Below are positions 6,981 through 13,494 of a DNA stretch of 37,138 nucleotides, in pieces. Under the pieces are notes generated by a model. The model made no database searches, was not told the DNA's origin, and saw only the letters and a program-made list of their open reading frames with translations. This stretch comes from Acidobacteriota bacterium (lineage in GTDB: Bacteria; Acidobacteriota; Terriglobia; Bryobacterales; Bryobacteraceae), in the NCBI GenBank assembly GCA_025352795.1, contig JANXSF010000080.1, positions 1 to 37,138 of the forward strand, given 5' to 3'. Every line of letters starts with the position of its first letter. Within the stretch, counting starts at the first letter, position 1. The position numbers and the translations under genes were made by a program.

Positions 6981-7928
6981 TCAAATTTTGATAGCAACAA
7001 TTCGCTTGATCACAAAGTGTCCAAGCACCAGACAAACTATAGAGGAAGCAATCAGCAAAGGTCCCAGCGGATGGACAAGAAGAATATCCAGGTACCCAGG
7101 ACTGGAAAAATACATGATGCCAGCAATGGCGATCGGCAAAATGGTTAGGATGAGCCCGGTGAGCCGACCATGGGCAGCAATGGCCTGCACATCGCCACGA
7201 AGCGAGATGGAATCGCGGATGGTTTCGGCTAGTTTTTCCAGAACTTCAGTCAGTTTGCCACCGGTCCGCGATTGTAGCAAAACTGCCGCCACAAATAGCC
7301 GAACTTCAAGAAGTGGAATGCGCTCAGCAAAGCCGGTTAGCACCAGATTCCAACTGGAACCAAGCTTGTATTCATCCACCACGCGTTTGATTTCCGCCCG
7401 CAATGGTTGAGGAGATTCCAGCGACAGCAGTTCCAGTGCACCGGCCAAAGCATGACCAGCACGCAGGGCACGAGCTATGGAATCAAGCGCATCAGGAAAC
7501 TGTTGTTCCAGTTGATTAAAGCGATGTCTGCGTCGCGCCATTACGAATAGATACGGGACAGAGGCACCGGCAGCAAAGGCGACCAGAGAAATTCCTGAAG
7601 GCAACCAGGGAAGTTCAGACACCAGCGTCGCAGAAATGGTGCCAGTCAACATCATGGTGGCGGTGACTCGACCAACCGACCATTTCAAGCCCGATTCAAC
7701 AAGGTAGCGCTGCAGCGATTCGACAACATCCAAATGACTCAGCAGATCTTCCCACAAGGAAATGGTACTCAGCGATTCTTCACGAAGGAGTACCGGCACA
7801 TCTGTGGCAGGAGCCTCCACGGGAACCGATTCACCACCGCGATCCTGCCAATAGGAAGCAATGACGACCGCCAGACTGGCCACCAGAAATACGCCGATAA
7901 AGACGAGAAGCGCGGGCAGTGCGGTCAT
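6981..7928 (-). CDS. tadB: Type II secretion system F family protein, TadB-like
   Basis: A 315-residue inner-membrane protein, the TadB partner of TadC. It has an N-terminal helix (ALLVFIGVFLVASLAVVIA), two central helices (about residues 85-130), the T2SSF core (FPDALDSIARALRAGHALA followed by GALELLS), LQSRTGGKLTEVLEKLAETI, which is diagnostic of TadB, and two C-terminal helices. Its ATG overlaps the stop of the upstream cpaB-like gene (ATGA at 7925-7928), so the two are coupled. The transcription order is cpaB-like, tadB, tadC; the TadA ATPase, prepilin and peptidase genes are not present here. Confidence 0.92.
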   Translation of the reverse strand: MTALPALLVFIGVFLVASLAVVIASYWQDRGGESVPVEAPATDVPVLLREESLSTISLWEDLLSHLDVVESLQRYLVESGLKWSVGRVTATMMLTGTISATLVSELPWLPSGISLVAFAAGASVPYLFVMARRRHRFNQLEQQFPDALDSIARALRAGHALAGALELLSLESPQPLRAEIKRVVDEYKLGSSWNLVLTGFAERIPLLEVRLFVAAVLLQSRTGGKLTEVLEKLAETIRDSISLRGDVQAIAAHGRLTGLILTILPIAIAGIMYFSSPGYLDILLVHPLGPLLIASSIVCLVLGHFVIKRIVAIKI

Positions 7929-9307
7929 GGCTTAGTTGAGGCTGTTGGTTGAGAACTGCTGTTTGCGGCTAAATGCTGTTGGGTGGATTGCCAGCTTGGG
8001 GTAACCACCACCACCAAGTCGCGATTTTCCTTGTTCATCCATTGTGTGGGAAAGAGCTTGTCCAAAAGAATTTGCGCCTGGTTCTTCATGGTCCAACCGG
8101 TAACGGCAAAACTGGAAGGATCGTCGAAATTCAACTCGGTCGAAATGCGCCGACTTTCCACTTCCGGCCCATGCGGAACCGTCACTTCAGGCTGAACCCT
8201 CAACCGGATTGACTTCCCATTTGTGGTTGGTTGCAGGTTGAGGAACAAACCACAAGCCAGCCCAGGGGACGGATTCCAGGTGGTGCCCGGATGAACAGAA
8301 ATTTGACGGTCGTTGACCGAGACATAAGAAGTCGTAGAGAGAATTTCCAACTGTTTGGTGTCGACCAGTTGACGCACCATAGCCTGAGCGTTGCTGCCCT
8401 GACGGAACGCGCTAACCGATAGCTGTCCGGGGATTCGTGGTGCAATGAGTTTGGCGTTGAGTACTTCCATTCCCTGATCACTGGCACTCATCACTCGAAC
8501 CTCAAAATCGATCCGATTGGAAGGCTGGGCGACCACCGCATTGGGCTGTGAAGACGAGGTCTGCGCGGCAATCGAAGTGGATGCGGAAGTGAATTGCGCG
8601 GGCTGCAAATGAGTTTCCTGCAACACACGGCTTAACTCAATGGCAGTGCGTCCACTAGCGTCTTTGTCGGTTGGATTTCGTAACAGAAGACGAAGCTTGG
8701 CTGTGGCATCGGCCAAGGCCACCCGGTCCGCTTCATTTGGAGTCACTAACAGAGTCAATATGCTAACTAACGAACCGGGCACGTTGGACGCCGGGGAACT
8801 GATGGAGAGTACTTCCACGTTTTCCAAAATAGTACGCAGGGCGTTGAGAGACGAAACCATTTGGATATCCACCCGGTTTCCTGGCTTCAAAAACGGCATT
8901 AATCCTGACGATTCCTGAATTCGAACGGAAACGGCGCGCATGCCCGCAGGTACTAACGGGGCAGCATTGGCACTGGCCGTTAACTTCGATTCGGTGATGG
9001 GTTCGTTCTGACTTACATTGAACAGCAGCGGTTGGCCGGTCACTTGTTCAGGACGGGTGAAGGTGCCCTTGAGGGATTCCGCACCAGCCCATCGAGATAC
9101 TTTCAAGTCAGACGGTTCCAGTTGCTTGCCGCGGGGCAAATCTCTTGCCGCCACTAAAATAGTTTGGTTGGACATGAGCGTGGTGGCACTTTTCAGTTCC
9201 CCGACGAACAGGCCGTAAAACACGCCAGTAGCGACAATGGCTACCACAAATGCAATTCCCAGAAGGGGTACGAGTTTCCGTTTTAATTCGGGCATAATAG
9301 CTAACAT
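7925..9307 (-). CDS. cpaB: CpaB/RcpC pilus assembly protein with secretin-like C-terminus
   Basis: A 460-residue protein in two parts. Residues 1-230 are a typical CpaB/RcpC: one membrane helix (14-34), an SAF domain (ILVAARDLPRGKQLEPSDL, 50-68) and the RcpC region (MRAVSVRIQESSGLMPFLKP, then GNRVDI). A Ser/Thr/Gln linker spans about 233-262. Residues 265-440 resemble the outer-membrane secretin domain: LEILSTTSYVSVNDRQISV, LFLNLQPTTNGKSIRLRVQP, ESRRISTELNFDDPSSFAVTG, and LDKLFP ending in ENRDLVVVVTP. In ordinary Tad systems CpaB and the CpaC secretin are separate proteins. The start is ATG 9307 or ATG 9295; a GAGG abuts the first and is 12 nt from the second. It is coupled to tadB by ATGA. 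The CpaB call is firm; the secretin call rests on motif wording. Confidence 0.85.
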   Translation of the reverse strand: MLAIMPELKRKLVPLLGIAFVVAIVATGVFYGLFVGELKSATTLMSNQTILVAARDLPRGKQLEPSDLKVSRWAGAESLKGTFTRPEQVTGQPLLFNVSQNEPITESKLTASANAAPLVPAGMRAVSVRIQESSGLMPFLKPGNRVDIQMVSSLNALRTILENVEVLSISSPASNVPGSLVSILTLLVTPNEADRVALADATAKLRLLLRNPTDKDASGRTAIELSRVLQETHLQPAQFTSASTSIAAQTSSSQPNAVVAQPSNRIDFEVRVMSASDQGMEVLNAKLIAPRIPGQLSVSAFRQGSNAQAMVRQLVDTKQLEILSTTSYVSVNDRQISVHPGTTWNPSPGLACGLFLNLQPTTNGKSIRLRVQPEVTVPHGPEVESRRISTELNFDDPSSFAVTGWTMKNQAQILLDKLFPTQWMNKENRDLVVVVTPSWQSTQQHLAANSSSQPTASTKP

Positions 9308-9445
9308 CCTCAGTAGATCACGGTAAGGTTCAGGTCCAAATCAGTTACAAGCCCTAGGACCCTCTTAGTAATGGCCTTAGGATAAAGTCGGGTGCGCAGG
9401 ATATCCGATACCGCTACGCTGTGCGGGACAAACGGATGTTGGCCT

Positions 9446-9472
9446 AGTGTAGTCTTTATGAAGACTTACACT
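9446..9472. promoter_or_regulatory. Inverted repeat in the divergent cpaB / DUF3237 promoter region
   Basis: AGTGTAGTCTT (9446-9456) and AAGACTTACACT (9461-9472) are complementary apart from one extra base, with a 4-nt loop. A TATAAA follows at 9473-9478 and a GAAGGAG ribosome-binding site at 9481-9487. It may be a regulator operator or a leader hairpin for the gene starting at 9496. Confidence 0.4.
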
Positions 9473-9495
9473 ATAAATCCGAAGGAGCCCCCCTT

Positions 9496-9873
9496 ATGAC
9501 CGAACCCAAATTTGAACACCTTTTCACTTACACCGTCACCCTCAAGATGCCCCCTGAGGTGATCGGGCCAGTTGCTGAAGGAATCCGCGCCAATTTTTAT
9601 ATATCGGGTGGAGTAATCAGCGGACCCCGATGTCAAGGAAAAGTACTTCCAGTGGGGGCCGACTGGATCGTAATCCGCAAAGATGGAGTTGCCAACGTAG
9701 ACGTTCGCGCAACCCTTGAAATGAACGACGGGGCACTTGTCTATACGGTTTACAATGGCGTCGCCGATCCAGGTCCTGACTCATACGAACAATTCCTGGC
9801 CGGAACTCTATCGCCCCAATTCCCCATCCGCATCGCCCCGCGTATACTGCGCATCCGGCCTATCAATGGATGA
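9496..9873 (+). CDS. DUF3237 family protein, C-terminus lost by apparent frameshift
   Basis: The frame encodes 125 residues with the DUF3237 signature: MPPEVIGPVAEGIRANFYIS, GGVISGPRCQGKVLPVGADW, VIRKDGVANVDVRATLEMND and GALVYTVYNGV. DUF3237 proteins are small beta-barrel proteins of unknown function, usually about 150 residues. This frame ends early at TGA 9871-9873, but the missing family C-terminus is encoded one frame over (9843-9953). One lost base near 9836-9845 explains it. The start is well supported by GGAG 8 nt upstream. Either a recent inactivating mutation or an assembly error would produce this. Confidence 0.75.
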   Translation: MTEPKFEHLFTYTVTLKMPPEVIGPVAEGIRANFYISGGVISGPRCQGKVLPVGADWIVIRKDGVANVDVRATLEMNDGALVYTVYNGVADPGPDSYEQFLAGTLSPQFPIRIAPRILRIRPING

Positions 9874-9953
9874 ATCGCATACAGGCTTACGGAGTAGGAG
9901 TCGTGGATATGGCCAAAGCAGAAGTCACCTACGACATTTACGCCGTTCTGTAA
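9843..9953 (+). pseudogene. Out-of-frame C-terminal fragment of the DUF3237 gene
   Basis: Read in the frame starting at 9843, the DNA encodes YTAHPAYQWMNRIQAYGVGV and then an AEVTYDIYAVL end. This fits the usual DUF3237 ending (a HPxYxWLNRI-like motif followed by a YDxY strand). Joined to 9496-9842 with one restored base, the protein would be about 152 residues. It has no start of its own. Confidence 0.65.
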
Positions 9954-9958
9954 GCAAT

Positions 9959-9973
9959 TTGCCCAAAGGGCAA
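9959..9973. terminator. Short hairpin between convergent genes
   Basis: TTGCCC and GGGCAA form a perfect 6-bp stem with an AAA loop, between the end of the DUF3237 gene (9953) and the end of the minus-strand secreted protein gene (9980). No T-run follows on either strand, so it is at best a weak bidirectional terminator. Confidence 0.3.
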
Positions 9974-9979
9974 TGAAAA

Positions 9980-10453
9980 CTACTGGCGATCATAGGAATA
10001 AGTTTGTTCCACTTGACGATCCCCGACCCGTAAAATTCGATAAATAGACAGCCGCTTCCCGCCCTCCGTGAGTGTCCAATTGTCAGTCATCTCAATGGGA
10101 CCTTGCGCAGTGGTTGCCTTCGACTTTGACACCAGCGTAGCCCTTTCCCAATTCACCAGCGTCTTGTAGTCAATGCTGCGAATTGTATTGGCTGACGGGT
10201 AACCATCGGTCCACCAACGATACTCCGACACCTGTTCCCCCTGTGCCGTTGTGGTGACGGAACGCACCATTAATGCGGGGTCGCGATGATTGATGCTCAT
10301 CGTCATGGCTTTTGGTGGAACGGCCGTGGCAAAGTTACTCGCCTGCGGGACTAACTTCCAGTTCCCTGTGAAATTGGGGTGTTGGGCTTCGGCCACCGTG
10401 GGGAAGACCATTAAAATGACGACAAAAATAGGAGCAAACACAGCGGCTGGCAT
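9980..10453 (-). CDS. Small secreted protein, lipocalin-like, unknown function
   Basis: A 157-residue protein with a clear signal peptide (MPAAVFAPIFVVILMVFPTV, then AEAQ), so the mature protein starts around residue 24. It opens with HPNFTGNWKLVPQASNF. The 'F-G-W-x-L-x-x-x-x-S' opening is shared by many small beta-rich secreted proteins in Acidobacteriota and resembles the first strand of lipocalin-type barrels. The rest is alternating polar/hydrophobic strands (for example VSEYRWWTDGYPS, LSIYRILRVGDRQVEQTYSY). The start ATG 10453 is preceded by AAGGGG. No catalytic motif is visible. Confidence 0.75.
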   Translation of the reverse strand: MPAAVFAPIFVVILMVFPTVAEAQHPNFTGNWKLVPQASNFATAVPPKAMTMSINHRDPALMVRSVTTTAQGEQVSEYRWWTDGYPSANTIRSIDYKTLVNWERATLVSKSKATTAQGPIEMTDNWTLTEGGKRLSIYRILRVGDRQVEQTYSYDRQ

Positions 10454-10611
10454 CTGCCCCTTTTTAACATTCCCTCAAGGATTTGTCACTCCGGTAAGTG
10501 CCTGAGGACCAAATCCCGCTTCGGGTATTTAGTGTGTCGAAGTGAATATACCAGAGATCCACTGGAGATGCTAGAAATTTAAAGACTTACCAGGAAGGCC
10601 AGCGGACCGCC

Positions 10612-11142
10612 CTATTTGGGCACTTTCGATTCAAAGTACCGCGCACGGGATTCCATAATGGCCATGCGCGCTTCCTTCGGACCGCCCCATCCATCCATCT
10701 TCGGAACTGAACCTTGCAGTTCTTTGTAGATTGTGAAGAAGTGCTCAATTTCGCGGCGCACGTGGGTAAATATCTGGTCCATGGTGTGGATCTGATCGTA
10801 ACGTGGATTTTTGGTGGGCACGGCCAGCACTTTCTGGTCGCCTTCCTTTTCGTCCACCATGTTCAAAACCCCTACCGGACGTACTTCCAGCAGGCATCCA
10901 GTGAAACTCGGTTCCTGCACCAACACCAGAACATCCAGAGGATCGTTATCTTCCGCAAGCGTGCCAGGAATGAAGCCGTAATCGCCAGGGTAGTGCATGG
11001 GCGAATAGAGTGCCCGGTCTAACCGGAACATCCCCAAGTCGCCGTCATATTCATACTTATTCGTGGACCCCTTAGGGATTTCCACAATCATCCGAACAAT
11101 TTCAGGACATTCGGGGCCGGGGTCAAGGTCGTAGAGCTTCAT
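10612..11142 (-). CDS. ppa: Inorganic pyrophosphatase, family I
   Basis: A 176-residue soluble pyrophosphatase that hydrolyses PPi to phosphate and drives biosynthetic reactions forward. Family I motifs are present: EIPKGSTNKYEYD, YPGDYGFIPGTLAEDNDPLD (the metal-binding DNDPLD), and VGVLNMVDEKEGDQKVLAVP. The length is typical of bacterial enzymes. The start ATG 11142 matches the family's usual N-terminus (about 20 residues before the EIPKG motif). It is divergent from the dcw cluster, separated by a 249-nt promoter region. Confidence 0.96.
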   Translation of the reverse strand: MKLYDLDPGPECPEIVRMIVEIPKGSTNKYEYDGDLGMFRLDRALYSPMHYPGDYGFIPGTLAEDNDPLDVLVLVQEPSFTGCLLEVRPVGVLNMVDEKEGDQKVLAVPTKNPRYDQIHTMDQIFTHVRREIEHFFTIYKELQGSVPKMDGWGGPKEARMAIMESRARYFESKVPK

Positions 11143-11273
11143 CTTATGTCAGAGTACTATAACCTATCGACAGTCACACGCATTTTGAGTAGTTCTTCCT
11201 TGTTTCGCCTTGTCTTCTCCCGCAACCCCAAATCAGCCCTTAACTTAAAGTCAATTCACCTTTAAAAAACCTC

Positions 11274-11302
11274 TTGAATTCTGTTGAACCCTGTGGCAAG
11301 AT
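11274..11302 (+). promoter_or_regulatory. Putative promoter of the dcw cluster
   Basis: TTGAAT (11274-11279) and CAAGAT (11297-11302) are spaced by 17 bp and resemble sigma70 -35 and -10 boxes. They lie about 90 nt upstream of mraZ and just before the direct repeats at 11307-11382. The match is moderate and other promoters are possible in this AT-rich stretch. Confidence 0.35.
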
Positions 11303-11306
11303 GAAC

Positions 11307-11382
11307 TGGTCAGGAATGGAAGAAATTGGTTCTTAATAGCAATAAACTGGGTTAAAGTGGTTGAACAGCAGTTTGAATTGGT
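11307..11382 (+). promoter_or_regulatory. Helically phased TGG repeats upstream of mraZ, putative MraZ boxes
   Basis: TGG-starting motifs occur at 11307, 11327, 11348, 11358 and 11379 (TGGTC, TGGTT, TGGGT, TGGTT, TGGTT), with spacings of 20, 21, 10 and 21 bp, close to whole helical turns. The pair at 11348/11358 is TGGGT-N5-TGGTT, matching the known MraZ site layout (direct TGGGN-like repeats with 5-bp spacers). MraZ is the transcriptional autoregulator of dcw clusters. Confidence 0.5.
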
Positions 11383-11391
11383 TCAGAGTCC

Positions 11392-11868
11392 ATGTCGGAA
11401 GAAACTTCAAGGCCGCTTGCCCGCATCCCGGTTGGGATTAAGGAAACGCGCGTCGATGAAGCCGGAAGACTGAAGTTGACTTCGGAATTTCAAGAGTTCT
11501 TGAATGCGGTTGGGGACAAGGAAGTTTTTGTAACCACAGCCGACCGCAAAGCAGCCCGCGTCTACACATCCTCAGGATGGGCAGCCGCTGAGGCGCTAAT
11601 GAACAGCGTTCGTGAACAGGCGGCCAAGGATGTCTACCTGATCATGATGAAGTACGGCCAAATGGCTTCAGTGGACAAACAAGGACGTTTGTTGCTGAAG
11701 CAGGAATTGCGGGAATTGCTGGAGCTGGAAAACAAGCCGGCCTATTTGTTGGGCAAAAAAGGGTATATCGAAGTGCTTCCCAAAGCGTTCTACGAAGCAC
11801 GCACGGCCAAGGCCGAAGAAAGCCTGGAAGAGAAGTTGCGACGGTTGGAAGAATTAGGGCTGGATTAG
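11392..11868 (+). CDS. mraZ: Transcriptional regulator MraZ
   Basis: A 158-residue DNA-binding protein with two AbrB-like half domains, as expected for MraZ: VDEAGRLKLTSEFQEFL at residues 21-37 and VDKQGRLLLKQELRELL at 94-110. The usual 'D-x-x-GRL-x-x-P' form is altered in both, lacking the Pro. The C-terminus has an Ala/Glu/Arg-rich helix (about 133-158). MraZ binds direct repeats upstream of its own gene and controls the dcw operon. It is first in the cluster, one base before rsmH. The N-terminal ~15 residues (SRPLARIPVGIKETR) are longer than in E. coli. Confidence 0.9.
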   Translation: MSEETSRPLARIPVGIKETRVDEAGRLKLTSEFQEFLNAVGDKEVFVTTADRKAARVYTSSGWAAAEALMNSVREQAAKDVYLIMMKYGQMASVDKQGRLLLKQELRELLELENKPAYLLGKKGYIEVLPKAFYEARTAKAEESLEEKLRRLEELGLD

Positions 11869-11869
11869 T

Positions 11870-12754
11870 TTGACTACAGTGCATTTTCCGGTGTTATGCG
11901 CCGAGATGCTGGAAGGGTTAGCCATTAAGCCCGACGGCACTTACATTGACGCAACGGCAGGGTTGGGCGGCCATAGTGGCCAGATTGCGAAGCGGTTGGA
12001 TGGCGGCGGACGGCTGTATAGCTGTGATCGCGATGCCGAATCGTTGGAAATGGCCAAGGCCAGTTGCGCGGAAAACACTGCCGAAAGTTTTGACCGGATT
12101 GAATTTGTACACACGCCGTTTTCGCGCTTAAAAGAAAGGCTGGCAGCACTTCAGGCAGGCAAGGCGAACGGGTTTGTAGCGGATTTGGGTGTGAGCAGGA
12201 TGCAGTTAACCACACCAGATCGGGGATTTTCGTTCATGTCCGATGGGCCGTTAGATATGCGCATGGATCGCAGTGAAGGGGAAACGGCAGCGGACATTGT
12301 GAATTTTACGCCAGAGAAGGAACTCGCCGACTTGATTTACAAGTATGGCGAGGAAAGGAGGAGCCGCCACATAGCTAGGGCCATCATGAGGGCGAGGCCG
12401 ATCCGAACCACTAAGCATTTGGCTGACGTGATTCAATCTGCAGCGCCCCGGATGGGTAAAATTCATTCGGCAACATTGAGTTTTCAAGCCTTGCGCATTG
12501 TGGTGAATGGTGAGTTGGATGAGATTGAATCTCTCCTTGCCGTGATTCCCGATTTAATGCAGTCTGGCGGACGAGTGGCCATGATCAGCTTCCATTCGTT
12601 GGAAGATCGACTGTTGAAGAAGCAGTTCCAACAGTGGGCTAGAGAAGGCAAGGCCAAGATTTTGACGAAGCACGTAATGAAGCCAACCGCAGCGGAAATC
12701 AACGCGAATGCAGCGAGTCGTAGTGCAAAACTGCGCTTAGTGGAAATGACATAG
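11870..12754 (+). CDS. rsmH: 16S rRNA (cytosine(1402)-N(4))-methyltransferase
   Basis: A 294-residue SAM-dependent methyltransferase that N4-methylates C1402 in the 16S rRNA decoding centre. Motifs: HFPVL at the N-terminus, the SAM-binding DATAGLGGHSGQIA, DLGVSRMQLTTPDRGFSF followed by DGPLDMRMD, and ISFHSLEDRLLKKQF. The first family residues (HFPVL) start only five codons in. The start must therefore be TTG 11870 or GTG 11879, since no ATG fits. AGGG ten bases upstream favours TTG 11870. It follows mraZ after one base. Confidence 0.95.
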   Translation: MTTVHFPVLCAEMLEGLAIKPDGTYIDATAGLGGHSGQIAKRLDGGGRLYSCDRDAESLEMAKASCAENTAESFDRIEFVHTPFSRLKERLAALQAGKANGFVADLGVSRMQLTTPDRGFSFMSDGPLDMRMDRSEGETAADIVNFTPEKELADLIYKYGEERRSRHIARAIMRARPIRTTKHLADVIQSAAPRMGKIHSATLSFQALRIVVNGELDEIESLLAVIPDLMQSGGRVAMISFHSLEDRLLKKQFQQWAREGKAKILTKHVMKPTAAEINANAASRSAKLRLVEMT

Positions 12755-12765
12755 CAAGGGGCAAT

Positions 12766-13254
12766 ATGGGAACTCTGGGGACACGAATCTACAATTTTTT
12801 TCAAACCGGTCAAGACGCAAATGACAACCCTGGCAACCGTGCCTATGCCGTGGAAGATTGTTCCTTACGGGCGCTCCCTATGGAAGACATCTGGCTGCAC
12901 AGAAAGCCGGTGGATAACAGCCGTGTAGTGCGGGCTGTGAATCCCGACGATAACCTGACCAGCTTGAAGGCTTTGGGGAGTGCCGCAGTGGGCATGGCAT
13001 TGCTGATTGGTCTGCTGTTGCCATCTGCGTATAACCTGATGGCCGGTTACCGAATTCATCAATTACAGCAGGAAAAGTCCGGTTTGGTGACAGAGAAAGC
13101 AGCGCTCGAAACAGAACGTGCCCGCCTGTTGAGCCCAGCGGAATTAGCCAAAGCAGCGAAGCAGCAGGATTTTCAAGCAGCACCGGATCGGGTAGTTTTA
13201 TTGAACCCGAATCTGGATTCCAGTTTCGCTATGAACGTGAAAGTCGGGAAGTAA
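12766..13254 (+). CDS. ftsL: FtsL-like cell division protein
   Basis: A 162-residue bitopic protein in the ftsL position between rsmH and ftsI. It has a ~65-residue cytoplasmic N-terminal region, one membrane helix (ALGSAAVGMALLIGLLLPSA, about residues 68-90), then a coiled-coil segment (YRIHQLQQEKSGLVTEKAAL, then ETERARLLSPAELAKAA). FtsL forms the FtsQLB complex, which activates FtsWI at the septum. FtsL sequence is poorly conserved; the call rests on topology, coiled coil and gene position. The cytoplasmic part is longer than in E. coli FtsL. Confidence 0.72.
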   Translation: MGTLGTRIYNFFQTGQDANDNPGNRAYAVEDCSLRALPMEDIWLHRKPVDNSRVVRAVNPDDNLTSLKALGSAAVGMALLIGLLLPSAYNLMAGYRIHQLQQEKSGLVTEKAALETERARLLSPAELAKAAKQQDFQAAPDRVVLLNPNLDSSFAMNVKVGK

Positions 13255-13281
13255 ATTTAGTGATTTTTATGACGCGCTTTG

Positions 13282-13417
13282 AGAGTGGAACGAGTCCGGT
13301 TGGACTCAACATTTTATTAACGGACTCATCCAAGATCCTCCGGAAGGTCCTCCTCTTTTGTTCCATTCCCTTTATTTCCTCAGTTTTGAGGGAGTCCAGC
13401 CGGACTCGTTCCACTCT
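13282..13417. repeat. REPIN-like inverted repeat between ftsL and ftsI
   Basis: Two 26-nt arms, 13282-13307 and 13392-13417, are reverse complements with one mismatch (AGAGTGGAACGAGTCCGG as core). They are separated by 84 nt. Each arm is itself a small hairpin, GAGTCC-N4-GGACTC. Two inverted REP-like units around a short spacer is the layout of a REPIN or small MITE. It fills most of the only large gap (240 nt) in the dcw cluster and could fold into a long RNA hairpin within the operon transcript. Confidence 0.75.
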
Positions 13418-13494
13418 TAGGCGCGGCAATCTCCCCACCTCCCCCAAAAACCGCACATGCCCCCAGGGCTTGTGCGCTGGTGTTGGAGAAACAA

